Assembly: GCF_900156745.1 (NCBI RefSeq)
Contig: NZ_LT707065.1
Coordinates: 2,356,001 to 2,420,000, forward strand
From: Achromobacter sp. MFA1 R4
Lineage (GTDB): Bacteria > Pseudomonadota > Gammaproteobacteria > Burkholderiales > Burkholderiaceae_B
Length of the DNA: 64,000 bases
Reading direction: 5' to 3'
Positions within the stretch are counted from its first letter, which is position 1. The number at the start of each line of letters is the position of its first letter. The notes beneath the pieces were generated by a model. It had not been told where the DNA came from. It searched no databases and saw nothing but the letters and a program-made list of their open reading frames with translations. Shown here in pieces: positions 51,753 through 59,818 of this stretch. The position numbers and the translations under genes are program-made.

Positions 51753-52376
51753 TCAGCGCCCTTTCTTGGCTGCCTGCTGCTTGCGGCATTCGGCGACGGC
51801 GGCGTCCAGCTTGGCGCGGGGTTCGGCCAGGGATCGCACCCGTCCGCCCGCCGCGGCGGAGTTGGGACCGCCCTGCGCTTCATAGGTGCCGCTTTTCTCG
51901 TTGTAGCGTACCCGCTCGCCCCGAATGGTATCGAACGGTTTCCCACAGACGTAGCGGATCACCACCGCCTGGCCGATGAGGTCGAAAGTGCTTTTGGTGC
52001 CGTCGTATTCGGCGCGCAGGCCCTTGCCTTCGATGAGTTCGAAGTTCTCCGGCCGTTCCTGGCGGATGGTGACCACCTTGCCCTTGTTGGCGGTGGCCGT
52101 GCCGTACTGGTTGCCCTGCGCATCTTCGTTCATCTGCAACGTGTCGGACGTCAGCGTCATCAGGCCGCGCGTCATGTTGACGTTGCCGGTGAAGACGCTT
52201 TGCTTCTTCACGTCGTCGTAGTGCAGCGTGTCCGACAGGATGAGCGTGCTGGGCTCTTCGGCCGGCGTGGCCGCCTTCGGTTCCGCCGCGTATGCGGGCG
52301 CAAGCGCGCCGGCCGTCAACAGCACGGCGCCCATCAGGCGGGTCGTCGGGGCAAGGAGGGTCCGGAGGTCGGTCAT
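51753..52376 (-). CDS. lptA: Periplasmic LPS-bridge protein LptA
   Basis: This 207-residue periplasmic protein has a signal peptide (cleavage near AYA|AEP) and an OstA-type beta-jellyroll core (about residues 45-165) that stacks into the bridge for LPS. The phrases NVNMTRGLMTLTSDTLQM and the C-terminal region KPFDTIRGERVRYNEKSGTY support LptA. The basic C-terminal tail (AAKKGR) is longer than usual. Its start overlaps the lptC stop by four bases. Confidence 0.88.
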   Translation of the reverse strand: MTDLRTLLAPTTRLMGAVLLTAGALAPAYAAEPKAATPAEEPSTLILSDTLHYDDVKKQSVFTGNVNMTRGLMTLTSDTLQMNEDAQGNQYGTATANKGKVVTIRQERPENFELIEGKGLRAEYDGTKSTFDLIGQAVVIRYVCGKPFDTIRGERVRYNEKSGTYEAQGGPNSAAAGGRVRSLAEPRAKLDAAVAECRKQQAAKKGR

Positions 52377-53005
52377 GGTTTTTTCTGGTCAGTGTTGTTG
52401 GCTGGAATCTCGGTGCGGCGCTGCTGTCTGCCTTCCGAACCGGCGATTTCCACATCGGTCGATGCCGAAACCTGCAATTGGCGCGTCTTGTTGTTGTAAT
52501 GCATGCCCGTGCCCGTCATGCGCGAACGGCCCTTCAGGACCACCGCCGGCAGGTCGGTATAGACGACGTCGTCATCGGGCAGGATGATGAGCTGCTGGCT
52601 GCGCACGTCCAGCATGTCGTTTTCGGCATCGGGCTGGCGCAGCACATGGGCATCGCCGTCCATGACGATGCGCTTGCCGCCTTGCTCCATCACGGCCGTC
52701 TTGGAGACGGCCACGGTGATCGGGTTGGTTTCGCGCTGGCCCACGGCGCGCGGCGTCGTGACGTGATACGAATCGTCGTCGGGGAAGTGCTCCATGTACT
52801 CGCCTTCCAGGCGGTTGATGGGCTTGCCCGTGGGATCGGTGCGCAGCATCACGAAATTGCGCGACCAGGAGTCCATTTCATGGGTGACGCGGCGCGGCGG
52901 GTCGACCTGGATGGCCCGTTGCGCGTAATCGGCCGCCCACCACGAACTGGTGACCAGCACCAGCAGCAGGAACAGCGCAATCAGGGAGGGAAAACGTTCT
53001 TTCAT
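52373..53005 (-). CDS. lptC: LPS export protein LptC
   Basis: This 210-residue protein has a single N-terminal transmembrane helix (about residues 6-24) and a periplasmic jellyroll that receives LPS from LptBFG and passes it to LptA. Typical phrases are DSWSRNFVMLRTDPTGKPINRLEG and LRQPDAENDMLDVRSQQL. The ATG at 53005 (MKERFPSLIALF) gives the standard N-terminus. The frame extends upstream inside kdsC but without signal features. Confidence 0.88.
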   Translation of the reverse strand: MKERFPSLIALFLLLVLVTSSWWAADYAQRAIQVDPPRRVTHEMDSWSRNFVMLRTDPTGKPINRLEGEYMEHFPDDDSYHVTTPRAVGQRETNPITVAVSKTAVMEQGGKRIVMDGDAHVLRQPDAENDMLDVRSQQLIILPDDDVVYTDLPAVVLKGRSRMTGTGMHYNNKTRQLQVSASTDVEIAGSEGRQQRRTEIPANNTDQKKP

Positions 53006-53042
53006 CGGGTGCGCCGCGAGGGCGTAGTCCTGGTGGGTGCGA

Positions 53043-53651
53043 TCACTGGATGGCCCCGGGGCCCAGCAGCCCGGGCGAGGCCAGGAACGCGCCAAGGCGT
53101 CCTTGCGAGGCCAGCAGGAGATCGCAGCATTCACGAACGGCCCCGCTTCCGCCCGGCAGGGTCGAGACCCAGTGGGCTGCCTGGCTGACGTAGCCGGGGG
53201 CGTTCGGCACGCTGGCCGCAAAGCCCGCGCGCTGCAAGGCCGGCAGGTCGATGATGTCATCGCCCATGTAGCCGGTTTGATTCAGTTGGACACCCGAACG
53301 CTGCGCAAGTTCGGTCAGGGCGGTTCCCTTGTCTCGCACCCCCTGCATGACCTCGGCGATGCCGAGCTCGGCCGCGCGCCGCGCGACAATGGGGCCGGAG
53401 CGGCCCGTGATCAGCGCCACCTTCAGGCCGCTTTCCATCAGCAGCCGCATCCCGTGGCCGTCCAGGGCGTGAAAACGTTTTTGCAGTTCGCCGCCTTCGC
53501 CGTAATACAGGCTGCCGTCGGTCAGGACGCCATCCACGTCGAACACCATCAGGCGCACGGCCGCGGCGCGTTCGCGCACGATGGCGGGGATACGGGCAAG
53601 CACCAGCGCTTCGGCCGGGTGATTCACGGAAGCAGAGAGGTTCATAGTCAT
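53043..53651 (-). CDS. kdsC: KDO-8-phosphate phosphatase
   Basis: This 202-residue HAD-type tetrameric phosphatase removes phosphate from KDO-8-phosphate for LPS inner core. The nucleophile motif MVFDVDGVLTDGSLYYG is intact. KVALITGRSGPIVARRA and YMGDDIIDLPAL follow. No cap domain is present, as expected for KdsC. The start overlaps the kdsD stop (ATGA at 53648-53651). A second ATG two codons later is also possible. Confidence 0.93.
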   Translation of the reverse strand: MTMNLSASVNHPAEALVLARIPAIVRERAAAVRLMVFDVDGVLTDGSLYYGEGGELQKRFHALDGHGMRLLMESGLKVALITGRSGPIVARRAAELGIAEVMQGVRDKGTALTELAQRSGVQLNQTGYMGDDIIDLPALQRAGFAASVPNAPGYVSQAAHWVSTLPGGSGAVRECCDLLLASQGRLGAFLASPGLLGPGAIQ

Positions 53652-54637
53652 ACCACTTTAGCGGCCATCAGATCATGCATGTGCAACGCGCCGACCAGCG
53701 CGCCGTCATTGTCCATCACCAGCATGTGATTGAGCCGTAGTTCGTCCATCTGCCGGGCGGCTTCGACGGCCAGCGCCTCGGGATTGATGCTGCGCGGCGA
53801 GCGCGTCATGCCCGACTCGACGGTCAGGCTGCGGATGTCGCCATGCCGCGCGATGAGACGGCGCAGGTCGCCGTCGGTGAAGATGCCCAGGGGATGGTGC
53901 TGCGCGTCGGTCACGACCGTCATGCCCATGCCCTTGGACGACATGACTTCCAGCGCCTGCGACACCGGGGTGCCGGCCAGGACGATGGGCAGCGCATTGC
54001 CCTGGCGCATGACGTCGCGCACGTGGGTGAGCAAACGGCGGCCGAGCGCGCCGCCCGGGTGCGAGCGGGCAAAATCCTGCGGCCCGAAACCGCGCGCCTC
54101 CAGGCAGGCGACGGCCAGGGCGTCGCCCAGGGCGAGCGCGGCCGTGGTGCTTGCGGTGGGCGCCAGGTTGAGCGGGCACGCCTCCTGGGCCACGCTGGCG
54201 TCCAGATGGATGTCGGCCTGGCGCGCCAGTTCGGACTGCGGGTTGCCGGTGATCGCCACCAGCCCGGCGCCCATGCGGCGCACCACCGGCAGGATGGTGA
54301 GGAGTTCCTCGCCCGAGCCGGAGTACGAAATCGCGATCAGCACGTCGTCGCGGGTGATCATGCCCAGGTCGCCATGCACGGCTTCGGCGGCGTGCACGAA
54401 GAAGGCCGGGGTGCCCGTGGAGGCCAGCGTCGCGGCGATCTTGCGGGCGATGTGTCCCGTTTTTCCGATGCCGCTCACCACCACGCGGCCGCGGCACGCC
54501 AGCAGCATGTCCACGACCTGCGTGAAGCTGTCATCCAGCCTGGCGGACAGGTCCTGCAGGCCCTGGCTTTCAATTTGGAGCGTTCTGCGCGCAGATGCCA
54601 GCGCGGTGGCGGACGATGGGGTGGGATGGTCGGTCAT
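53648..54637 (-). CDS. kdsD: D-arabinose-5-phosphate isomerase (SIS plus CBS domains)
   Basis: This 329-residue isomerase converts ribulose-5-phosphate to arabinose-5-phosphate, the first step to KDO. An N-terminal SIS domain (about residues 40-180, VVSGIGKTGHIARKIAATLASTGTPAFF, SYSGSGEE) is followed by two CBS domains (about 205-325). The full-length form with CBS pair matches KdsD/KpsF. It is the first gene of kdsD-kdsC-lptC-lptA-lptB and is divergent from purT. Confidence 0.94.
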   Translation of the reverse strand: MTDHPTPSSATALASARRTLQIESQGLQDLSARLDDSFTQVVDMLLACRGRVVVSGIGKTGHIARKIAATLASTGTPAFFVHAAEAVHGDLGMITRDDVLIAISYSGSGEELLTILPVVRRMGAGLVAITGNPQSELARQADIHLDASVAQEACPLNLAPTASTTAALALGDALAVACLEARGFGPQDFARSHPGGALGRRLLTHVRDVMRQGNALPIVLAGTPVSQALEVMSSKGMGMTVVTDAQHHPLGIFTDGDLRRLIARHGDIRSLTVESGMTRSPRSINPEALAVEAARQMDELRLNHMLVMDNDGALVGALHMHDLMAAKVV

Positions 54638-54740
54638 GGGCGGATTTTAATCGCAGTATGCTAGTTTGCCCCGGCCAGGGGCGTATGGCATGCTGGCGAG
54701 TCTTTCAACGGCTTTCAAACTTTCTTTCCAGGCCCGCTCC

Positions 54741-55958
54741 ATGTCCAGCATTCCCAGTCCCGTCCTTGGCACGCCACTGTCCCCCCTGGCTACCCGCGTC
54801 ATGTTGCTGGGTTCCGGAGAATTGGGCAAAGAGGTCATCATCGCCCTGCAGCGGCTGGGCGTGGAGGTCATTGCGGTGGATCGGTATGCCGACGCCCCTG
54901 GCCACCAGGTGGCGCATCGGGCGCATGTGGTCTCGATGACGGACCCGCAGGCCCTGCGGCAGATCATCGAGCAGGAGCAGCCGCACGTTATTGTCCCCGA
55001 AATCGAAGCCATTGCCACCAGCCTGCTGGTGGAACTGGAAGCGGCCGGCGTGGCGCGGGTCACCCCGACCGCCCGCGCGGCCCAGCTCACCATGAACCGC
55101 GAGGGCATCCGCCGGCTGGCGGCCGAGACCCTGGGCCTGCCCACCTCGCCGTACCGTTTCGTGGATACCGAGGAAGAACTGCGCCAGGCCACCGAAGGCG
55201 ACATTGGCTATCCGTGCGTCATCAAGCCGGTCATGTCGTCCTCGGGCAAGGGCCAGTCCGTCATCAAGAGCGCCGACGACGTAGCGTCCGCCTGGCGTTA
55301 CGCCCAGGAAGGGGGGCGGGTCGGGGGCGGCCGCGCCATCGTCGAGGGCTTCATCCGCTTCGACTACGAAATCACGCTCCTGACCGTGCGCGCCCGGGGC
55401 GCCGACGGCCAGGTCGAGACCCGCTATTGCGAGCCCATCGGCCACAAGCAGGTCGACGGCGATTACGTCGAAAGCTGGCAGCCGCACCCCATGTCGCCCG
55501 CGGCGCTCCAGCGTGCCCGGGAAATCGCGCTGGCCGTGACGTCCGAACTGGGCGGGCTGGGCATTTTTGGCGTGGAGCTCTTCGTGGCCGGCGACCAGGT
55601 CTGGTTCTCCGAGGTCAGCCCCCGTCCGCACGACACCGGCATGGTCACCATGATTACCCAGGTGCAGAACGAATTCGAGCTGCACGCCCGCGCCCTGCTT
55701 GGGCTGCCGGTGGATACCAGCCTGCGCCAGCCGGGCGCCAGCAGCGTCATTTACGGGGGCGTGGAGGCTGCCGCGGTCTCGTTCCACAACGTGGCCGAAG
55801 CCCTGGCCGAGCCGGGCACCGACATCCGGCTCTTCGGCAAGCCCGAATCCTTCGTCAAGCGCCGCATGGGCGTGGGCCTGGCCGTGGCCGAAGACGTCGC
55901 CGCCGCCCGCGCCAAGGCCAAGCGCGTGTCCGCCGCCGTGACCGTCAAGGCCGGCTGA
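54741..55958 (+). CDS. purT: Formate-dependent phosphoribosylglycinamide formyltransferase
   Basis: This 405-residue ATP-grasp enzyme makes formyl-GAR from formate, an alternative to folate-dependent PurN. The N-terminal phrase [21 protein letters not shown] and the ATP-grasp stretch [19 protein letters not shown] are clear. The metal-binding FFVAG-like segment and [13 protein letters not shown] follow. The ATG at 54741 matches the family start. The frame runs upstream to 54666, but with no better signal. A terminator follows. Confidence 0.94.
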   Translation: MSSIPSPVLGTPLSPLATRVMLLGSGELGKEVIIALQRLGVEVIAVDRYADAPGHQVAHRAHVVSMTDPQALRQIIEQEQPHVIVPEIEAIATSLLVELEAAGVARVTPTARAAQLTMNREGIRRLAAETLGLPTSPYRFVDTEEELRQATEGDIGYPCVIKPVMSSSGKGQSVIKSADDVASAWRYAQEGGRVGGGRAIVEGFIRFDYEITLLTVRARGADGQVETRYCEPIGHKQVDGDYVESWQPHPMSPAALQRAREIALAVTSELGGLGIFGVELFVAGDQVWFSEVSPRPHDTGMVTMITQVQNEFELHARALLGLPVDTSLRQPGASSVIYGGVEAAAVSFHNVAEALAEPGTDIRLFGKPESFVKRRMGVGLAVAEDVAAARAKAKRVSAAVTVKAG

Positions 55959-56013
55959 ACCCCAGTCCGCACCCGCCGGGAGGGGGGCAAAAGCCCGCCC
56001 TGATCCCGCGATA

Positions 56014-56047
56014 ACGCCACCCGCCCGCCGGCCGGTGGCGTTTTTTT
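56014..56047 (+). terminator. Intrinsic terminator after purT
   Basis: ACGCCACC (56014-56021) pairs with GGTGGCGT (56034-56041) over a GC-rich loop and is followed by seven T residues (56041-56047). It lies 55 bases after the purT stop and separates it from the regulator-cyd region. Confidence 0.9.
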
Positions 56048-56187
56048 GCGCCCGTTTCCCCCGGAATGTGTTGTAAGCCTGTCACGTTCGACGGCTAATT
56101 TGGGCTGCCTGCCGCCTGAATCGCCGTCGCTTGCGTGCTTGCCCCTGTGCGCAGTGTGGTTTGCGCTTTCTCATCGTTTGTTCGATA

Positions 56188-56207
56188 ATTTCAGAAATTC
56201 CTGAAAT
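56188..56207. promoter_or_regulatory. 20-bp dyad upstream of the GbsR/MarR-type gene
   Basis: ATTTCAG-AAATTC-CTGAAAT has perfect 7-base arms and partial symmetry in the centre (nine of ten base pairs overall). It sits 54 bases before the regulator start, in the only AT-rich part of the intergenic region. The half-site TTTCAGGAA reappears at 56824-56832 just before cydA. Both are likely contacts for the regulator. Confidence 0.6.
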
Positions 56208-56260
56208 CAACGTAACGGCATGTGTCGTTCCGCGATTCATCGTGTTACAGGTTGACCCTC

Positions 56261-56806
56261 ATGGCGCTTTCCCCCCAGATCGAACGTTTTGTCCTGCACT
56301 TCGGTGAAATGGGCAGCCGCTGGGGCGTGAATCGCACGGTCGGCCAGATCTACGCCCTGCTGTTCCTGGCGCCCAAGCCGCTCAACGCCGACGACATCGC
56401 CGAGGGCCTGGGCTTCTCGCGCTCGAACGTCAGCCTCGGATTGAAAGAGCTGCAATCCTGGCGCCTGGTCAAACTGATCCACCAGGTGGGCGACCGCCGC
56501 GACTACTTCGAGACTCCCAAGGACGTCTGGGAGATCTTCCGCATCCTGATGGAAGAAAAGCGCAAGCGCGAAGTCGATCCCACCCTGACCCTGCTGCGCG
56601 ACACCCTGCTGGAGTCGCCGTCCGGCGCGGACGAGGCCTACGCGCAACAACGAATGACCGAAATGCTGGAGCTCATCGAACTGTCCACCGGGTGGTTCGA
56701 CGAGGTTCAACGACTGCCGCCAGAAACCCTCCAAAGCCTGATGAAACTTGGTTCCAAGGTGCAGAAGGTGCTGGGCTTTGCCGGCAAATTGCGAGGCAAG
56801 GGCTGA
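56261..56806 (+). CDS. GbsR/MarR-type transcriptional regulator upstream of cydAB
   Basis: This 181-residue winged-helix protein is of the GbsR/MarR class (SRWGVNRTVGQIYALLFLAPKPLNADDIAEGL at about residues 16-47, recognition region SRSNVSLGLKELQSWRLV). The helical C-terminus (about 95-181) should form the dimer and ligand part. It lies directly upstream of the bd-oxidase operon on the same strand, so it likely controls cyd expression. The signal is unknown. The start at 56261 matches the family. The 13-residue extension is less likely. Confidence 0.8.
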   Translation: MALSPQIERFVLHFGEMGSRWGVNRTVGQIYALLFLAPKPLNADDIAEGLGFSRSNVSLGLKELQSWRLVKLIHQVGDRRDYFETPKDVWEIFRILMEEKRKREVDPTLTLLRDTLLESPSGADEAYAQQRMTEMLELIELSTGWFDEVQRLPPETLQSLMKLGSKVQKVLGFAGKLRGKG

Positions 56807-56838
56807 CCCGCCACCCCTCGATTTTTCAGGAAACCCCT

Positions 56839-56940
56839 ATGAAGTTGTATGCATCGCCCCTAACATGGCGCGGTAGACGGCCTGGGAACCATGCCGGTTG
56901 CCGCAGCGCGTCGACGCTTTGGGAGCAGCCTCATGATTGA
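56839..56940 (+). CDS. Possible 33-residue leader ORF overlapping the cydA start
   Basis: An ATG at 56839, preceded by CAGGAAAC, opens a 33-codon frame that ends in TGA at 56938-56940, six bases after the cydA ATG (56933). That geometry would couple leader translation to cydA. The peptide begins MKLYASPLTWRGRR, which could also be a worn start of a glutathione-transferase-like gene. Nothing in its sequence proves expression. It may be accidental. Confidence 0.3.
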   Translation: MKLYASPLTWRGRRPGNHAGCRSASTLWEQPHD

Positions 56941-58507
56941 TCTCGATGTCGTGAACCTGTCGCGGTTCCAGTTCGCCGCGACCGCGCTCTACCATTTCAT
57001 CTTCGTCCCCCTCACGCTTGGCCTGTCGTTCATGCTGGCCATCATGGAAAGCGTGTATGTCATGACCGGCCGCGCCATCTGGAAAAAGATGACGATGTTC
57101 TGGGGCACGCTGTTCGGCATCAACTTCGCGTTGGGCGTGGCGACCGGCGTGGTGATGGAGTTCCAGTTCGGCATGAACTGGTCCTACTACAGCCACTACG
57201 TGGGCGACATCTTCGGCGCGCCGCTGGCGCTTGAAGGGCTGATGGCGTTCTTCCTGGAAGCCACCTTCGTCGGCCTGTTTTTCTTTGGCTGGAACCGCAT
57301 GTCCAAGGTCAGCCACCTGGTGGTGACCTGGCTGGTGGCCTTCGGCACCAACTTCTCCGCGCTGTGGATCCTGATCGCCAACGGCTGGATGCAGAACCCG
57401 GTCGGCGCCGTCTTCAATCCCGACACCATGCGGATGGAAATGACCGATTTCGCCGCGGTCATCTTCAACCCCGTCGCGCAGGCCAAGTTCGTGCATACGG
57501 TCAGCGCCGGGTATGTGGCGGGCGCCATGTTCGTCATGTCGATCAGCGCGTGGTATCTGCTGCGCGGCCGCCATATCGACCTGGCCAAGCGCTCCATGGC
57601 GGTGGCTGCCAGCTTCGGCCTGGCCGGCGCGCTGTCGGTGGTGGTGCTGGGCGACGAAAGCGGCTACCTCACCACCGAGCACCAGAAGATGAAGATCGCG
57701 GCCATGGAATCCATGTGGCACACCGAGCCCGCGCCCGCGTCCTTCAACCTGATCGCGATCCCGAACCAGGCCGAGCGCCGTAACGACTTCGCCATCGAGA
57801 TTCCCTACGTGATGGGCATCATCGGCACCCGTTCGCTGACCACGCCGCTCCTGGGCATCAACGACCTGATCCTGCGCGCCGAAAATCGCATCCGCGACGG
57901 CATCGTGGCCTACGAGGCCCTGCAGAAGATCCGCGCCAATCCCAAGGACATCGATGCGCGCATGGTGTTCGACCGGACCTGGCCGGACCTGGGCTACGCG
58001 CTGCTCGTCAAGCGCCACCAGCCTGACATCAGCAAGGTCACCGAGGCGGACATCAAGCAGGCCGCCATCGATACCGTGCCGACCGTGGCGCCGCTGTTCT
58101 GGGCGTTCCGCATCATGGTCGCGGTGGGCATGTACCTGATCCTGTTCTTCGGCGTGGCGTTCTGGCTCGCCTCGCGCGGCCGCCTGGACAGCCGGCCCGG
58201 CCTGCTGAAGGTGGCGCTGTGGAGCCTGCCGCTGCCCTGGATCGCCATTGAAAGCGGCTGGTTCGTCGCCGAGTATGGCCGCCAGCCCTGGGTGATCGAA
58301 GGCGTGCTGCCGACCTACTACGCGGCGTCTGGCCTCACGATGACCGACCTGGTGGTCAGCCTGTCGATCTTCCTGGTGCTGTACACCGTGCTGCTGATCA
58401 TCGGCGTCAAGGTGATGCTGCATGCCATCAAGGCCGGACCCAAATCCGACGGACCGGCGCCTGGCGCCGCCGCCGCCGATCCTGTCCACGCCGCCGTGCG
58501 CGCCTGA
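56933..58507 (+). CDS. cydA: Cytochrome bd ubiquinol oxidase subunit I
   Basis: This 524-residue heme-bearing subunit of the bd-type terminal oxidase has nine helices expected. The N-terminal RFQFAATALYHFIFVPLTLG carries the heme b595 His. A long periplasmic Q loop (about residues 250-340) is present, so it is the long-loop class like E. coli CydA (522). The ATG at 56933 has GGGAG upstream. An earlier start at 56891 would add fourteen residues and was rejected. It is the first structural gene of cydABX-DC. Confidence 0.95.
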   Translation: MIDLDVVNLSRFQFAATALYHFIFVPLTLGLSFMLAIMESVYVMTGRAIWKKMTMFWGTLFGINFALGVATGVVMEFQFGMNWSYYSHYVGDIFGAPLALEGLMAFFLEATFVGLFFFGWNRMSKVSHLVVTWLVAFGTNFSALWILIANGWMQNPVGAVFNPDTMRMEMTDFAAVIFNPVAQAKFVHTVSAGYVAGAMFVMSISAWYLLRGRHIDLAKRSMAVAASFGLAGALSVVVLGDESGYLTTEHQKMKIAAMESMWHTEPAPASFNLIAIPNQAERRNDFAIEIPYVMGIIGTRSLTTPLLGINDLILRAENRIRDGIVAYEALQKIRANPKDIDARMVFDRTWPDLGYALLVKRHQPDISKVTEADIKQAAIDTVPTVAPLFWAFRIMVAVGMYLILFFGVAFWLASRGRLDSRPGLLKVALWSLPLPWIAIESGWFVAEYGRQPWVIEGVLPTYYAASGLTMTDLVVSLSIFLVLYTVLLIIGVKVMLHAIKAGPKSDGPAPGAAAADPVHAAVRA

Positions 58508-58521
58508 AGGGAGAGACGCAA

Positions 58522-59676
58522 ATGGATACCCTTATTCCTATCGACTACGGCACGCTGCGCGTCGTGTGGTGGGTGCTGCTGGGCGCCTTGCTCATCGGCT
58601 TTGCCGTCATGGACGGCTTTGACCTGGGCGTGGCCGCGCTGCTGCCGGTGGTCGCCAAGACCGACGCCGAGCGCCGCATCGTCATCAACGTGGTGGGGCC
58701 GGTCTGGGAAGGCAACCAGGTCTGGCTGATCACCGCGGGCGGCGCCATCTTCGCCGCCTGGCCCTTGCTGTATGCCGCGTCGTTCTCCGGCTTCTATCTG
58801 GCGATGATGCTGGTGCTCATTGCGCTGATCCTGCGGCCGGTGGGCTTCAAGTACCGGAGCAAGATGGAAGGCACCCGCTGGCGCAACCGCTGGGACGCCG
58901 TGCTGTGCTTCTCGGGCGTGGTGGCGTCGCTGGTGTTCGGCGTCGCCATGGGCAACATCATCCTGGGCGTGCCGTTCACATTCGAGGCGCTGACCCTGCG
59001 CCCCGTCTATGAAGGCCACTTCTTCCAGTTGTTCATGCCCTTTGCGCTGCTCGCTGGCGTGCTGAGCGTGGTCATGCTGGCGATGCACGGCGCGGTGCTG
59101 CTCGCCTGGCGCACGGACGATCCCGTCTCGTCGCGGGCCCGCAACTGGGGGCGCCTGTGCGCCTTGCTGACCGCCGCGCTCTTCGTGGCCGGTGGCTTCT
59201 GGGTGGCGGGCGGCGTGCCGGGCCATGCGATCACCAGCGCGGTCGACATGGCCGCGCCGTCCGATCCCATGCTCAAGACGGTGTCGGTCCAGACCGGCGC
59301 CTGGATGGCCAACTACGCGAAGTGGCCGTGGATGTGGATCGCGCCCGTCCTGGGCGTGGCCGGCGCGGTGCTTGCGGCCCTGCTGCTGACCGTGCGCGCC
59401 AACGTGCTGGCGTTCCTGTCGTCGTCGGCCTCGATCGCCGGCGTGATCCTGACGGTGGGCTTCTCGCTCTTTCCGTTCATCATGCCCTCGTCGACCAATC
59501 CGAAGGCCGGCCTGACGATCTGGGACGGATCTTCCAGCCACCTGACGCTGTGGATCATGGTGATCGCAGTCGCCGTCTTCCTGCCCATCGTGACCGTCTA
59601 CACCGGCTGGGTGTATCGCGTCATGCGCGGCAAGGTCACCCATGATTCGGTGGGCGACACGCCCAACTCGTACTGA
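58522..59676 (+). CDS. cydB: Cytochrome bd ubiquinol oxidase subunit II
   Basis: This 384-residue polytopic subunit, close to E. coli CydB (379), holds CydA and has eight to nine helices. The phrases LRVVWWVLLGALLIGFAVMD near the N-terminus and GPVWEGNQVWLITAGGAIFAAWP are diagnostic. It starts 14 bases after cydA with AGGGAGAG as ribosome site. The short cydX gene follows 16 bases after the stop. Confidence 0.95.
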   Translation: MDTLIPIDYGTLRVVWWVLLGALLIGFAVMDGFDLGVAALLPVVAKTDAERRIVINVVGPVWEGNQVWLITAGGAIFAAWPLLYAASFSGFYLAMMLVLIALILRPVGFKYRSKMEGTRWRNRWDAVLCFSGVVASLVFGVAMGNIILGVPFTFEALTLRPVYEGHFFQLFMPFALLAGVLSVVMLAMHGAVLLAWRTDDPVSSRARNWGRLCALLTAALFVAGGFWVAGGVPGHAITSAVDMAAPSDPMLKTVSVQTGAWMANYAKWPWMWIAPVLGVAGAVLAALLLTVRANVLAFLSSSASIAGVILTVGFSLFPFIMPSSTNPKAGLTIWDGSSSHLTLWIMVIAVAVFLPIVTVYTGWVYRVMRGKVTHDSVGDTPNSY

Positions 59677-59692
59677 TAAAGGAGCCTGCTCC

Positions 59693-59818
59693 ATGTGGTA
59701 TTTCTCGTGGATTCTCGGCCTGGGCCTGGCGTGCGCATTCGCCATCCTCAATGCAATGTGGTTCGAGCTGCGCGAGGGTCATACGCATGACCCGCGTGCC
59801 AGCCGCGACGACGAGTGA
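59693..59818 (+). CDS. cydX: Small bd-oxidase subunit CydX
   Basis: This 41-residue single-helix protein opens MWYFSWILGLGLACAF, and the helix is followed by MWFELREG and a charged tail. The MWYF start, the Glu after the helix and the place between cydB and cydD match CydX (about 37 residues), which stabilises the oxidase hemes. AAGGAG lies seven bases before the ATG. Its stop overlaps the cydD GTG start (GTGA). It is easily missed because of its size. Confidence 0.88.
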   Translation: MWYFSWILGLGLACAFAILNAMWFELREGHTHDPRASRDDE

